Notes: a model not told the origin generated them from the letters alone. A stretch of DNA of 55,910 nt from Blastochloris sulfoviridis (GCF_008630065.1 NZ_VWPL01000022.1:1-55910), one strand, 5' to 3'; shown: positions 1-9,735, counted from the stretch's first letter. Made by a program: numbers and translations.

Positions 1-14
1 ACGGCGTGCCGCCC

Positions 15-48
15 GCACCGGCTCGGGGTGGCCACCCCGAGCCGGTGC
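15..48. repeat. Perfect 34-bp palindrome at window edge
   Basis: Positions 15-31 are exactly complementary to 32-48, giving a very GC-rich hairpin. No T-run follows on either strand, so a terminator is not clear-cut. It may be the tail of a repeat or a transcription stop for a gene outside the window. The remainder of 49-215 contains a short dispersed-type repeat around 118-160 (a self-complementary stretch with cccggg...cccggg cores) and no gene. Confidence 0.6.
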
Positions 49-215
49 ACCCATCAAAGCACATTTCGCCGTTCCAACCCGGGACCGTCCTCCGGAAAGG
101 GGGGTCTTGTTCTGCAGACGATCCCGGGTCACGCAGCTTCGCTGCTTGCCCGGGATGACGCGGCACACAAGAGGATCCCGGCCCGAGATCAACACGTCCA
201 GCACAATAGGCAACG

Positions 216-246
216 AAAAAGCGCCCGGCGGTTTCCCGCCGGGCGC
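216..246 (-). terminator. Rho-independent terminator downstream of hppA
   Basis: An 11-bp perfect GC stem (221-231 with 236-246) closes a 4-nt loop. Read on the minus strand it is followed directly by five T residues (216-220). It lies about 150 nt beyond the hppA stop codon and is the only convincing intrinsic terminator near that gene. Confidence 0.75.
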
Positions 247-273
247 TGTCGTTTCACGGGATCGTCAGGCTCA

Positions 274-395
274 TGCGGTTTCCGGCTGAACAAGCCGGAG
301 AACCGCATTCCATTCGCCGAAAAATCCCTTCCGGATCAAGGATTTTTCGGCGAGACCGTTTCCGGTATCCCGAAGGGATTAACCGGAAACCTGCA
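274..395 (-). repeat. Dispersed palindromic repeat, family 2, copy A
   Basis: Related copies occur at 16345-16465, about 21688-21737, 22970-23090 and 45213-45336, with degenerate relatives near 3370-3455 and 45030-45190. Shared pieces are a TTTCCGG-type end, an internal hairpin around a GCCGAAAA...TTCGGC core, and GGGATNAACCGGAA at the other end. This copy begins within a few bases of the hppA stop codon. Confidence 0.6.
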
Positions 396-2552
396 TCACT
401 GATGCGCCAGGATGGCGAGCAGCAGGAGCGCGACGATGTTGGTGATCTTGATCATCGGGTTCACGGCGGGGCCCGCGGTGTCCTTGTAGGGATCGCCGAC
501 GGTATCGCCGGTCACCGACGCCTTGTGGGCCTCGGAGCCCTTCTGGTGGACCTTGCCGTCCTTGTCGGTGAAGCCGTCCTCGAACGACTTCTTAGCATTG
601 TCCCACGCGCCGCCGCCCGAGGTCATCGAGATGGCGACGAACAGGCCGGTGACGATGACGCCAAGCAGCAGCGCGCCGACCGTCGAGAACGCCGCCGACT
701 TGCCCTCGGCACCGCCGCCGGCAATGAAGTAGATGGCGAAATAGACCACGACGGGCGACAGCACCGGCAGCAGCGAGGGGATGATCATCTCCTTGATCGC
801 CGCCTTGGTCAGCATGTCGACAGCCTGGCCGTAATCGGGCTTCACCTTGTAGTCCATGATGCCCGGATTTTCGCGGAACTGCCGGCGCACCTCCTCGACG
901 ATGGCCGAGCCGGCGCGGCCGACCGCCATCATGCCCATGGCGCCGAACAGATACGGCAGGAGGCCGCCGAACAGCAGGCCGACCACGACGTAGGGGTTGG
1001 CCAGCGAGAAGTCGACCGAAACGCCCTCGAAGTACGGGAAGGTCGCCGAATTGGCGATGAAGTACTTCAGGTCCTCGCTATAGGCGGCGAACAGCACCAG
1101 GGCGCCGAGGCCGGCCGAACCGATGGCGTAGCCCTTGGTGACGGCCTTGGTGGTGTTGCCGACCGCGTCGAGGGCGTCGGTCGCCTTGCGGACTTCCTTG
1201 GGCAGGCCGGCCATCTCGGCAATGCCGCCGGCATTGTCGGTGACCGGGCCGAAGGCGTCGAGCGCGACGATGATGCCGGCGAGCGACAGCATGGCGGTGA
1301 CCGCCACCGCGATGCCGAACAGGCCGGCCAGACTGTAGGTGGAGAGAATGCCGGCGATGATCACCAGCGTCGGCAGCGCGGTCGATTCAAGCGATACCGC
1401 GAGGCCCTGGATGATGTTGGTGCCGTGGCCGGTGACCGAGGCCTGGGCGATCGACACCACCGGGCGCTTGCCGGTGCCGGTGTAGTATTCGGTGATCACC
1501 ACGATCAGCGCCGTCACGACGAAGCCCAGCACCGCGCAGGTGAACAGGTCGAGCGAGGTGAAGGCGACGCCGCCATTGGTCTTGAACTCGGTGCCGAAGC
1601 CGCCAAACAGCACGAGGTTGATCACGGCGATGGCCGCGATCGACAGCACGCCGGTGGCGATCAGGCCCTTGTAGAGGGCGCCCATGATCGACTGGCTGGG
1701 GCCGAGCTTGACGAAGAAGGTGCCGGCGATCGAGGTCGCCACGCACACCGCGCCGATCGCCAGCGGGTAGATCATCACGGTTTCGAGCACCGGCTGCCCG
1801 GCGAAGAAGATCGCCGCCAGGACCATGGTGGCGACCGCGGTCACCGCATAGGTCTCGAACAGGTCGGCGGCCATGCCGGCGCAGTCGCCGACATTGTCGC
1901 CGACATTGTCGGCGATGGTGGCCGGGTTGCGCGGATCGTCCTCCGGAATGCCGGCCTCGACCTTGCCGACGAGGTCGCCGCCGACGTCGGCGCCCTTGGT
2001 GAAGATGCCGCCGCCGAGACGGGCGAAGATGGAGATCAACGAGGCGCCGAAGCCCAGCGCCACCAGCGCGTCGACCACGACGCGGTCGCTCGGGGCATAG
2101 CCCATGAACTGGGTCAGCACGGTGAAGTAGACGGCGACGCCGAGCAGCGCGAGGCCGGCGACCAGAAGGCCGGTGACGGCGCCCGCCTTGAAGGCCAGCT
2201 CAAGACCGCCGGCCAGCGACTGGGTGGCCGCCTGGGCGGTGCGCACATTGGCCCGCACCGACACGTTCATGCCGATGAATCCGGCCGCGCCCGACAGCAC
2301 CGCGCCGATGGCGAAGCCGATGGCGACGGTCGGCGACAGCAGCCACGCGACGATGCCGAAGATCACCACACCGACGATGGCGATGGTGATGTACTGGCGC
2401 TTGAGATAGGCCGACGCGCCTTCGCGGATCGCGGCCGCGATTTCCTGCATGCGCGCATTGCCGGCGTCGGCGGCCAGCAGCGATTTCGTCGCCCAGACGC
2501 CGTATACGATCGACAGCAAGCCGCCGATGATAATGAGTACGAGAGCTGTCAT
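396..2552 (-). CDS. hppA: K+-independent membrane H+-translocating pyrophosphatase
   Basis: This is an integral-membrane pyrophosphatase of 718 residues, the usual family length. It hydrolyses cytoplasmic pyrophosphate and pumps protons, conserving energy from biosynthetic PPi. The protein is almost entirely hydrophobic helices. The family signatures [11 protein letters not shown] and the acidic DNVGDNVGD substrate/Mg2+-binding loop are both present. Residue 469 is Lys in GNTTKA, where K+-dependent enzymes carry Ala; by established family rules this predicts a K+-independent H+ pump. I chose the ATG at 2552 because it opens directly into the first transmembrane helix (MTALVLIII) and follows a purine-rich AAGGTGGGG stretch; a longer reading frame upstream has no family support. 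The gene is monocistronic, with a terminator at 216-246. In related genomes it usually sits next to thiL, whereas here thiL is 30 kb away. Confidence 0.97.
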   Translation of the reverse strand: MTALVLIIIGGLLSIVYGVWATKSLLAADAGNARMQEIAAAIREGASAYLKRQYITIAIVGVVIFGIVAWLLSPTVAIGFAIGAVLSGAAGFIGMNVSVRANVRTAQAATQSLAGGLELAFKAGAVTGLLVAGLALLGVAVYFTVLTQFMGYAPSDRVVVDALVALGFGASLISIFARLGGGIFTKGADVGGDLVGKVEAGIPEDDPRNPATIADNVGDNVGDCAGMAADLFETYAVTAVATMVLAAIFFAGQPVLETVMIYPLAIGAVCVATSIAGTFFVKLGPSQSIMGALYKGLIATGVLSIAAIAVINLVLFGGFGTEFKTNGGVAFTSLDLFTCAVLGFVVTALIVVITEYYTGTGKRPVVSIAQASVTGHGTNIIQGLAVSLESTALPTLVIIAGILSTYSLAGLFGIAVAVTAMLSLAGIIVALDAFGPVTDNAGGIAEMAGLPKEVRKATDALDAVGNTTKAVTKGYAIGSAGLGALVLFAAYSEDLKYFIANSATFPYFEGVSVDFSLANPYVVVGLLFGGLLPYLFGAMGMMAVGRAGSAIVEEVRRQFRENPGIMDYKVKPDYGQAVDMLTKAAIKEMIIPSLLPVLSPVVVYFAIYFIAGGGAEGKSAAFSTVGALLLGVIVTGLFVAISMTSGGGAWDNAKKSFEDGFTDKDGKVHQKGSEAHKASVTGDTVGDPYKDTAGPAVNPMIKITNIVALLLLAILAHQ

Positions 2553-3466
2553 CCACCCCACCTTGGTTTCGTCAGTGGCCGGGCCGCACACCGCCAACGG
2601 GTCTGCGGAGCCGGCGATTTCGCCCGCCCCGCTGGAACAGTCTCGCGGCTGCTGCCGAGAAGCGCCGGCTTTCTAGCAAATGGCCCACTCTTCGCAATGG
2701 CCGCGCACACGGGCGCTGGGGACGGCCAGCCCGCCGGAGTTTGCAGTGCAGCGAATGATTGCGAACAAAACCACGGCAATACAGCAGGCTACCGCAAAAA
2801 CCAGGGAGGCGGCCCGATCCCGACCGCAGGGTTTCGGCGGCACCCCCAAACTAAAGGATAATGCGGTCCCGCGCTGCGCCCGCGGGTGAAGCCTGCAAAC
2901 GAAGCCTGCTAACGGGGACCGCAAGTGGAAGCCCGCAGGCGGCGTGCAGGGCGGCAAACAGCCACCCGTGGCCGGCTCCCTGGCCGCCGCCGGCTGACGA
3001 CCGCGCCGGCCGCGGGTGAGGGATGCGGTGGGTGCCCGCCCGGCCAGAAATATTAAATAAACAACCGAATTTTGCCGGCAATTTTGCCGATAAAATATTC
3101 TAGGTATACAAATAAGCTAAGATCGACTCCTGCAGCCGCCAAATGCCGGGCGTGCCGGACAGAATACAGTCTTTGCTGCGCTGCAGCGATCATTCTTGCT
3201 TAATTATTCCTTTCAGAATTCATTAGTCGGTACTTCATGGAACCGAATAAAGCCAGCCTTTACGAATCGTCGTCATGATACAAGCGCTTGTTGCAGTCTA
3301 TGTCATGAAGTGACGTTCGAATGACGTCCGATCGGCGGCTGCACGGCTGACACGAAACCCGGCCGGCCAGGCCGGGGTTTGGTGCCGGTTCACCGAAATC
3401 CCGTTATCGAACAAGGGTTTTCGGCGAGATTGTCGCCGGGGGAAGGCCCGGAGACCGTAGGAGATC
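2553..3466. other. Divergent intergenic region, no gene seen
   Basis: This is a 914-bp gap between the divergently transcribed hppA and the PAS-GGDEF-EAL gene. Positions 3040-3240 are much more AT-rich than the surroundings (for example atattaaataaac and aaaatattctaggta) and probably hold promoters for one or both genes. A degenerate family-2 repeat (cgaaatcccgttatcgaac...) lies at about 3370-3455. Short open frames exist on both strands but none has a credible ribosome-binding site or recognisable protein. Confidence 0.5.
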
Positions 3467-6400
3467 GTGCGGCATGCAAGGACGCGGGAAGCGACGGTGA
3501 ATGCGAACCCCAGGATCGGTGCGGCGATCGACGACGCCATCTGCGCCCCGCCGCCGGAGACCGGGGAGGGACGCTGCACGCCGTCCGCCTGCGCCTGTCC
3601 GCCCGCCGACTCCGCCCTGTGCCTGGAGGCGCTGAATGCCGCCGCCTTCGTGGTGGTCGCCGACGCCGAGGGGCGGATCGTCCAGGTGAACGACATGGCC
3701 TGCGACATCAGCGGCCATGCCCGCGCCGACCTGACCGGCCGCAGCTATCGCGCGTTCGTGTCGCTCGCCCGCGCCTCGGCGGCCGTGCGCCGGATGCGCC
3801 GGGCGGTCGCTGCGGCCGGGTCCTGGCGGGGCGATCTCTGCCTGCGCACCGCCGCGGGCGGCCACCTTTGGGCCGACGTCACCGTCACCGCACGGCCGGG
3901 TGGTGACGGCGCGGGCGGCTACACCGCGATCGGCATCGACATCACCCAGCGCAAGCAGGTGGAGGAGGCGTCCCGGCGCAGCGAGGCGCTCTACCGCTCG
4001 ACCATGATGGCGCTGGGCGAGGGCATTCTCGTCCTCAATGATTGCGGGCACATCATATCCGCCAACCCGGCGGCGGAGCGCATTCTCGGCCTCAGCCGCG
4101 ACGCGCTCATCGCGGGAAGGCCGCACTGGCAGGCGATCCGCGAGGACGGGAGCGACTTCCCGGTGCGGGAGTTCCCGGCCATGGTCACGCTGGCCACCGG
4201 CCGGGAGCAGCGCGACGTGGTGATGGGGCTGCGCCGCGGCGACGACACCATCACCTGGATTTCGGTCAATTCGGAACCGATCTTCGAGCATGGCGATGCG
4301 ATGCCCTCGCGGGTGGTCACCTCGTTCTCCGACATCACCGCCCGCAAGCAGGCGCAGGACGTGCTGAGCGAGGCGATCGCCGCGATTCCGGACGGCTTTG
4401 CCGTCTACGACCGGAACGACCGGCTGCTGATCTGCAACGACGCCTATCGCGACATCTATGCGCTGTCGGCCGAGGCGATCCGCGCGGGCGAACGCTTCGA
4501 GACCATCCTGTATTACGGCCTGCGCAACGGCCAGTATCCCCAGGCCGGGGAGACGGATGCCCAGAAGGCGGCCTGGCTCGACGAACGCCTGCGGCTGCAC
4601 CGCCAGCACTGCAGCGACGCTCTCCAGCAACTGCCCGGCGGCCGCTGGCTGCAATTGCGCGAGTGGCGCACGCCCTCCGGCTACACGGTGGGCCTGCGCG
4701 TCGATGTCAGCGAGCTCAAGCGCCAGTCGGCGACGCTGCAGGCGGTGGTCGACAATTTTCCCGGCGGCATCTCGTTCTTCGACGCCGATCTCAATCTGGT
4801 GGCCTGCAACAGCCAGTTCCGCACCGTGCTCGACCTGCCCGACGCGCTGTTCGCCGAGGGCCTGCCGACGCTGGAGATGATCTTCCGCGTCAATGCCGCG
4901 CGCGGCGAATACGGCCCTGGCGATCCGGACGAGCAGGTGCGCGCGCGGCTGGAGCTGGCCCGCAAGGCCGAGCCGCATATGTTCGAGCGCCTCCGCCCGG
5001 ACGGCACGGTGATTGAGGTCCGCGGCACGCCGATCCCCGGCGGCGGCTTCATCACCACCTATGTCGACATCACCGCGCGGCGTGCCGCCGAGAAGCTCCT
5101 GAGCGACAGCGAGCGGCGCGCCCGCGAGAAGTCGGCCGCGCTGCAGATCACGCTCGCCCACATGAGCCAGGGCCTGACGATGTTCGACGCCGACGGCCGG
5201 CTGATGGTGTGGAACGACCGCTATGTCGAGATGTACGGGCTGACGCCCGGCACCGTGAAGCGCGGCGCCAGCGTCGAGTCGATCCTCGCCTGCCGCCGCC
5301 GGATGGGCGGCGACCCTGGCTTCGAGGAGTTCGTGAACGAGCTGCGCCGCGAGATCGGCCAGGGGCGCGCCTTCAGCACCACCGTACGGCTGGCCGACGG
5401 CCGCACCATCCTGATCGTCAACACGCCGATCGCCGAGGGCGGCTGGGTGTCGACGCATGAGGACGTCACCGAGCGCGAGCGCATCGCCCGCCAGATCAGC
5501 CATCTCGCCCACCACGACGTGCTCACCGGCCTCGCCAACCGCGCCGCCTTCAAGGCGCATGTCGAGACGGCGATCGCCCGCGCCGCCCGCCGCGGCGAAA
5601 ACGTCGGCCTGCTCCTGATCGACCTCGACCGCTTCAAGGCGGTCAACGACACGCTCGGCCATGCGGCCGGCGACCGCCTGCTGCAGATGGTCGCCGAGCG
5701 GATGCGCCAGCAGGTGCGCGCCGGCGACGTGGTGGCGAGGCTCGGCGGCGACGAGTTCGCCATCCTCCAGGACAGCGTGCCCCACCAGCGCGAAGGCGCG
5801 ATCGCGCTCGCCACCCGGCTCATCGCCGTGCTGGGCGAGATCTACGATCTGGAGGGGCGCCACGCCACCGTCGGCGCCAGCATCGGCATCGTGATTGCGC
5901 CCCAGGACGGCGACAAGGTCGATCAGCTCCTGCGCAATGCCGACCTCGCCCTCTACAAGGTCAAGGGTGGCGGCCGCAACGACTACCGCATCTTCGACAA
6001 GGCGCTCGACAGCGAGGCGCATGACCGCTGCCGGATCGAATGCGAGCTGCACGAGGCCATCGCCGCCGACGCGCTGCAGCTGCACTACCAGCCGATCGTG
6101 TCGCTGGCCGATGGCGGCGTCTGCGGCATGGAGGCGCTGGTCCGCTGGCCGCATCCCACCCGCGGCTTCATGACGCCGGATCGCTTCATCGACATCGCCG
6201 AGGATTCGGGCGTGATCGTGCAACTCGGCGAATGGGCGATCCAGCGCGCCTGCCGCGACGCGGCGCTGTGGCCCGATCACGTCAAGGTCGCCGTCAACAT
6301 CTCGCCGAGCCACATCAAGAAGCGCACCTTGTTCGACAGCGTCGCCCGCGCGCTGGCGCAGCACGACGTGAAGCCGCAGCGCCTTGAGATCGAGGTCACC

Positions 6401-6790
6401 GAGACCGTGCTGCTGCGGCACGACGACGAGATCCTGGCCGAGCTGCGCCGGCTGCGCAGCCTCGGCGTCTCGGTGGTGCTGGACGATTTCGGCATCGGCT
6501 ATTCGTCGCTCAGCCACCTCAGGATGTTCACCTTCGACAAGGTCAAGATCGACCGGTCGTTCGTCGGCGAGATCACCGAGCGGCCGGACTGCGCGGCCAT
6601 CGTCTGCGCCATCGCCGGCCTGGCCCGCAGCCTGGGCATGGCCACCACCGCCGAAGGCGTCGAAACCAAACAGCAGCTCAAGCTGCTCAGGGCCGCCGGC
6701 TGCACGCAGGCGCAGGGCTATCTGTTCGGCCGGCCGCAGCCTGCCGCCGCGATCGACCTCGCCACCGCGGTCAGGACGCTGGCGTCGTAG
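3467..6790 (+). CDS. Multi-PAS diguanylate cyclase/phosphodiesterase (PAS5-GGDEF-EAL)
   Basis: A cytoplasmic c-di-GMP turnover protein of about 1107 residues with no transmembrane segment. About five PAS-type sensor domains occupy residues 40-670 (recognisable starts include LNAAAFVVVADAEGRI, LGEGILVLNDCG, IPDGFAVYDRND, FPGGISFFDADL and MSQGLTMFDADG). A GGDEF domain follows with an intact GGDEF at 760-764 and an RAGD inhibitory I-site five residues before it. An EAL domain has an intact EALVRW at 889-894 and the DDFGIGYSS and EGVE motifs. Both catalytic halves therefore look competent. The start is uncertain: GTG at 3467 has AGGAG only 3 nt upstream, and GTG at 3497 (VNANPR) is the alternative. 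The TAG stop is the first three bases of a dispersed repeat. It lies tail-to-tail with the peptide cluster. Confidence 0.93.
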   Translation: MRHARTREATVNANPRIGAAIDDAICAPPPETGEGRCTPSACACPPADSALCLEALNAAAFVVVADAEGRIVQVNDMACDISGHARADLTGRSYRAFVSLARASAAVRRMRRAVAAAGSWRGDLCLRTAAGGHLWADVTVTARPGGDGAGGYTAIGIDITQRKQVEEASRRSEALYRSTMMALGEGILVLNDCGHIISANPAAERILGLSRDALIAGRPHWQAIREDGSDFPVREFPAMVTLATGREQRDVVMGLRRGDDTITWISVNSEPIFEHGDAMPSRVVTSFSDITARKQAQDVLSEAIAAIPDGFAVYDRNDRLLICNDAYRDIYALSAEAIRAGERFETILYYGLRNGQYPQAGETDAQKAAWLDERLRLHRQHCSDALQQLPGGRWLQLREWRTPSGYTVGLRVDVSELKRQSATLQAVVDNFPGGISFFDADLNLVACNSQFRTVLDLPDALFAEGLPTLEMIFRVNAARGEYGPGDPDEQVRARLELARKAEPHMFERLRPDGTVIEVRGTPIPGGGFITTYVDITARRAAEKLLSDSERRAREKSAALQITLAHMSQGLTMFDADGRLMVWNDRYVEMYGLTPGTVKRGASVESILACRRRMGGDPGFEEFVNELRREIGQGRAFSTTVRLADGRTILIVNTPIAEGGWVSTHEDVTERERIARQISHLAHHDVLTGLANRAAFKAHVETAIARAARRGENVGLLLIDLDRFKAVNDTLGHAAGDRLLQMVAERMRQQVRAGDVVARLGGDEFAILQDSVPHQREGAIALATRLIAVLGEIYDLEGRHATVGASIGIVIAPQDGDKVDQLLRNADLALYKVKGGGRNDYRIFDKALDSEAHDRCRIECELHEAIAADALQLHYQPIVSLADGGVCGMEALVRWPHPTRGFMTPDRFIDIAEDSGVIVQLGEWAIQRACRDAALWPDHVKVAVNISPSHIKKRTLFDSVARALAQHDVKPQRLEIEVTETVLLRHDDEILAELRRLRSLGVSVVLDDFGIGYSSLSHLRMFTFDKVKIDRSFVGEITERPDCAAIVCAIAGLARSLGMATTAEGVETKQQLKLLRAAGCTQAQGYLFGRPQPAAAIDLATAVRTLAS

Positions 6791-6838
6791 AGCCTTCGCC
6801 GCAAAAGTGGATGCCGGTTTTGCGAAAGAGAATGCGAC
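6788..6838 (+). repeat. Dispersed palindromic repeat, family 1 (REP-like), copy 1
   Basis: The consensus of this family is TAGAGCATTCTCCGCA, then AAGTGGATACCGGT, then TTTGCGAAAGAATGCGAC. It matches a palindromic element type I know to be common in Hyphomicrobiales. Copies lie here, at 9631-9735, 32264-32432 and 44744-44848. The first three bases are the stop codon of the upstream gene. It separates the convergent GGDEF-EAL and peptidase genes and may act as a bidirectional transcription barrier. Confidence 0.8.
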
Positions 6839-6846
6839 AGGTCTCT

Positions 6847-8010
6847 TTACTCCTCAGCCAGCCGGCGCAGCGCCTCGGGCACGCGGCCATCGGGGCTCGC
6901 CTGTGCCAGCGCCGCCAGCAGCTCCGCGCCGCCGAGCGCCGCGCCGCGCCGTGCGGCCACCAGCCGGGTCAGAATTCCGGGAAGCGCCGCGCCCTGGCGC
7001 ACCAGCGCCGCGTGCCAGCGCCGGGCGGCGAGAAAGCCGCGATGGGCCAGCGGCGGCTCGATCGACCCACTCGCTTCGCGGACGGCGCGGCGGCTGAGCC
7101 GCACCAACCGCGCCAGTTCGGGGCGCGACAGCCGGCCCGTCCGCTGCAGCGCCTCGCAGGTGAGGAAATTGGTGAAGCCCTCGAAGAACCAGTCGTCGGC
7201 CGGGCCGGCGCGGCCGATCGCGCAGCCGAGCCAGTGGTGCAGGCGCTCGTGCAGCAGCAGCCACAGCGTGTGCGGCGTGGCGAGCCGGTCGTCGTCGGCG
7301 CTCACCGACACCAGCGCGCCATCCGGCAGCGCGAAGCCGGCGCCGGGCCGGCCGGGCGGATGCTCGCTTGAGGCAAAGAGGCACGCCGTCCAATCCGCAG
7401 GCGCCGTCTCGCCGAACAGGCGCCCGGCTTCCGCCATCAGCCGTGGCCACACGCCGGAAAGCTCGTCCAGCGCAAACGGAAAGCCGCGCTCGTGCACGAA
7501 CAGCGTGCGGCCGCAGGTGCGCATCATCACATCGCCGATGACGAAATGGCAGCGCTCCAGCGCCGCACCGTCGTGGTGCCCGCGCGAAGGGTCGAGCCCG
7601 ATCGTCAGGGCATCGGGAATATCGAGGCGTACCTCGCAATCCGCCTCGCCATGCAGCCGATGGAACAGCGCCATGCCGGGCACGAACAGCGCATCGCCGC
7701 GGCGGAAGCCGCGCAGCAGCGACACGGCATCCGCATAGTCCGGCAGCACGCAGTCATAGGCGAGGGTGAAGGGCTTCGAGGCCACGACCAAAACGCGGCC
7801 CGGCGCGGTGGCGGCCTGCGCATCCGCGCCGTCCACCACGAGATTGGCGATGCCACCTGCAAAGCCGCGCGCCGGCCCGTAAGTTTCGCGCAGCGTCAGC
7901 ACGCTCACCGGCGATGTGGGCTCGACGCGTGCCACGACGTGCAGCCGGTCGGGCTGAGGCCGCGAGACCGTGTAGACGATCGCGGTCCTCTCAGGTGCCG
8001 GAGCTGACAT
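6847..8010 (-). CDS. Gluzincin (M1/M61-like) metallopeptidase of the peptide cluster
   Basis: A 387-residue protein with a zinc-metallopeptidase signature. HERLH at 254-258 and Glu277 in FFEGFTNF form an exact HExxH-X18-E, the arrangement of M1/M61 gluzincins (aminopeptidase N and glycyl-aminopeptidase clans). The N-terminal 240 residues look like the beta-rich domain that precedes the catalytic domain in this clan. No signal peptide or membrane helix is obvious. It is the last gene of the cluster, and its ATG (8010) lies 20 nt inside the second permease gene, which implies translational coupling. Inference: it trims the leader or the N-terminus of the modified peptide, or acts with the exporter. 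Substrate and cellular side are unknown. Confidence 0.8.
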   Translation of the reverse strand: MSAPAPERTAIVYTVSRPQPDRLHVVARVEPTSPVSVLTLRETYGPARGFAGGIANLVVDGADAQAATAPGRVLVVASKPFTLAYDCVLPDYADAVSLLRGFRRGDALFVPGMALFHRLHGEADCEVRLDIPDALTIGLDPSRGHHDGAALERCHFVIGDVMMRTCGRTLFVHERGFPFALDELSGVWPRLMAEAGRLFGETAPADWTACLFASSEHPPGRPGAGFALPDGALVSVSADDDRLATPHTLWLLLHERLHHWLGCAIGRAGPADDWFFEGFTNFLTCEALQRTGRLSRPELARLVRLSRRAVREASGSIEPPLAHRGFLAARRWHAALVRQGAALPGILTRLVAARRGAALGGAELLAALAQASPDGRVPEALRRLAEE

Positions 8011-8794
8011 AGCGCCTGAGCCCCAGATGGAACACGCCGGCCCCGAACGCCGCCACCGCCAGCGCGAGAAGCGGCATCATCCACGGCGCGACTTCCGCCA
8101 CGCCATTCGTCGCGGCGATGCCGAGAAAGCTCTGCGCCGGATAGAAGGTGGCGAGGCCCAGCGGCAGCACGAAGGTGAGCAGCGCCTGCACCGGTCCCGG
8201 ATAAATGGTGAGCGGATATTGGGTGAGGTAGTTCAGGCTGAGCACCGGCCGCGCCAACGAGGCGCGGCGGCGAAACCAGAAGCCCAGCGACACGAAGCCG
8301 ATATAGAGGCCGCCATAGATGGCGGCGGCGCTTGCCGCCAGCAGCACGAATTCGGCCACTCTCGCCGCCGACCAGGCGAGATCCAGCATGTGCGCGGCGA
8401 CCGCGACGACGACCACGCCCTTGATCACCACCGCCAGATGGTTGAGGTCGATATTGCGCAGGATCAGCGCCGGCAGGACCGCCAGCGGCTGGAGCAGAAG
8501 CTGATCGAGCCGGCCCTGGATGATGTAGGCGGATTCGAAGCTGAGGAAGACGCGGAAGAAGAAGACGGCGCTGAGGCCGAAGGCGACATCGCCGAAGCCG
8601 AGCAGGAACATCACATCCCAGAAGCGCCAGCCGTCGAGCGCCGCACCCGGCATCATCACCGCGCCGATGAAGGCGACGCTGAGCAGCGTGTAGATGACCT
8701 GCCCCACCGCGCCCATGACGAAATCGGCGCGGTACTGCAGCATCACCTTGAGATGCAGCGCCAGGAAGACGGGCAGGAGAGCGAGCGCGCGCAT
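7991..8794 (-). CDS. ABC-2-type exporter permease (DUF990-like), second subunit
   Basis: A 267-residue protein with about six hydrophobic segments. The start LHLKVMLQYRADF and the motif ESAYIIQGRLDQLLLQPL are typical of the ABC-2 family sometimes called DUF990/ABC2_membrane_6, whose genes come as pairs next to an ATPase. I placed the start at the ATG at 8794 because this gives the usual family N-terminus; there is no strong ribosome-binding site, and an overlapping ATG at 8830 is an alternative. It probably forms the exporter with the permease at 8820-9608 and the ATPase at 9733-10731, and is presumed to move the mature peptide across the inner membrane. Confidence 0.85.
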   Translation of the reverse strand: MRALALLPVFLALHLKVMLQYRADFVMGAVGQVIYTLLSVAFIGAVMMPGAALDGWRFWDVMFLLGFGDVAFGLSAVFFFRVFLSFESAYIIQGRLDQLLLQPLAVLPALILRNIDLNHLAVVIKGVVVVAVAAHMLDLAWSAARVAEFVLLAASAAAIYGGLYIGFVSLGFWFRRRASLARPVLSLNYLTQYPLTIYPGPVQALLTFVLPLGLATFYPAQSFLGIAATNGVAEVAPWMMPLLALAVAAFGAGVFHLGLRRYVSSGT

Positions 8795-8819
8795 GCGGGG
8801 TCCGTGTGGTGCGGATGCG

Positions 8820-9608
8820 TCAGCTTCCATAGATGACATGGCGGCGCAGCGCGAGCGCCAGCACGCCGCGATTGGCAAGGTGCAGCGCCAGCGTCCAGGC
8901 CGCGCCGATGGCGAGCCCGGACAGAAGCGCGCTTGGCGTGGCCGGCTCCAATAGCACCTGGATCGGCCGGTAATAGATGTACTGGAACGGCAAAGCCTCC
9001 AGCCACAGCGCCACCACAGGCGGAAACAGGCTGAGCGGCACGATCAGCCCTGAGGCCAGCCGCACCAGCATGTCGAAGCTCCACGAGACCTGCTGGTTGA
9101 CGAAGGTGAAGAACGACACGAGGCCGATCGCGAACTGGATCTCGAACGCCATGCGGAAGGCGATGACGGCATAGGGCAGGAACCATATCAGCCGGGCCGG
9201 CTCGACGCGGATCTCGTCGCCGAACAGCAGCATCAGCAGCAGCCACGCCGGCACGCCGTAATAGACGAGGCGGGCGAGCCCCAGCCCCACGAAGCGTGCG
9301 AAGAAGAAGCCCGCAAGCGGCAGCGGCCGCACCAGCGCCAGCGCCACGTCGCCGCTCTGCACCTCGGCCGCGACATCGCCGTCGACGCCCTGGTCGACGA
9401 TCATGCGCAGCATCCAGGCGATCGAGAAATAGGTGATGAGCGCCGAGACCGATGCGCCGGCCGCGTCACCGCCGATTGCGCCGCCGTGCGCCGCCATCGC
9501 CAGCACGAAGAAGAAATAGCCCATGAAGGCGAGCGGGTAGGAGACGAACTCGATCACCACGTCCGCCGGATAGCACAGCGTCTCCTTGATGGCGGTGCGC
9601 CCGACCAT
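8820..9608 (-). CDS. ABC-2-type exporter permease (DUF990-like), first subunit
   Basis: The partner membrane subunit is about 262 residues from the ATG at 9608, with roughly six hydrophobic segments and the family-like region DVAAEVQSGDVALALVRPL (a QSGD/RPL loop also seen in the second permease as QGRLDQLLLQPL). The start is unclear. A dispersed repeat lies between this gene and the ATPase, and the open frame runs back through it to an ATG at 9746, so a form with about 46 extra repeat-encoded residues is possible. I prefer 9608 because its length matches the second permease, though I see no clear Shine-Dalgarno. The second permease begins 25 nt beyond its stop. Confidence 0.8.
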   Translation of the reverse strand: MVGRTAIKETLCYPADVVIEFVSYPLAFMGYFFFVLAMAAHGGAIGGDAAGASVSALITYFSIAWMLRMIVDQGVDGDVAAEVQSGDVALALVRPLPLAGFFFARFVGLGLARLVYYGVPAWLLLMLLFGDEIRVEPARLIWFLPYAVIAFRMAFEIQFAIGLVSFFTFVNQQVSWSFDMLVRLASGLIVPLSLFPPVVALWLEALPFQYIYYRPIQVLLEPATPSALLSGLAIGAAWTLALHLANRGVLALALRRHVIYGS

Positions 9609-9630
9609 GTAGCGGGCGAACAGCGCCTGT

Positions 9631-9735
9631 CTGGAGCGTCCGCCGATCCGGTTGAACCGAGCGGACGCTCCAGGTTCTAGAGTTGTCGCATTCTCCTTCG
9701 CAAAACCGGCTCCCACTTTTGCGAAGAATGCTCTA
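9631..9735 (-). repeat. Dispersed palindromic repeat, family 1, copy 2, inside the operon
   Basis: There are two modules. One is a perfect 13-bp inverted repeat (9631-9643 with 9661-9673, CTGGAGCGTCCGC). The other, at 9683-9735, is the GCAAAACCGG...CCACTTTTGCG palindrome that defines the family. Read on the minus strand, its first bases TAG are the stop codon of the ABC ATPase. It separates the ATPase from its permeases and could alter differential expression by stalling or processing the transcript. Confidence 0.8.

Noticed and set aside
273-2861. Long plus-strand frame opposite hppA, and similar frames opposite aspS, thiL, the GGDEF-EAL gene and the helicase
   Set aside because: These are antisense shadows of high-GC genes. 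They are Arg/Asp/Gly/Ala-rich with no family motif or start signal.
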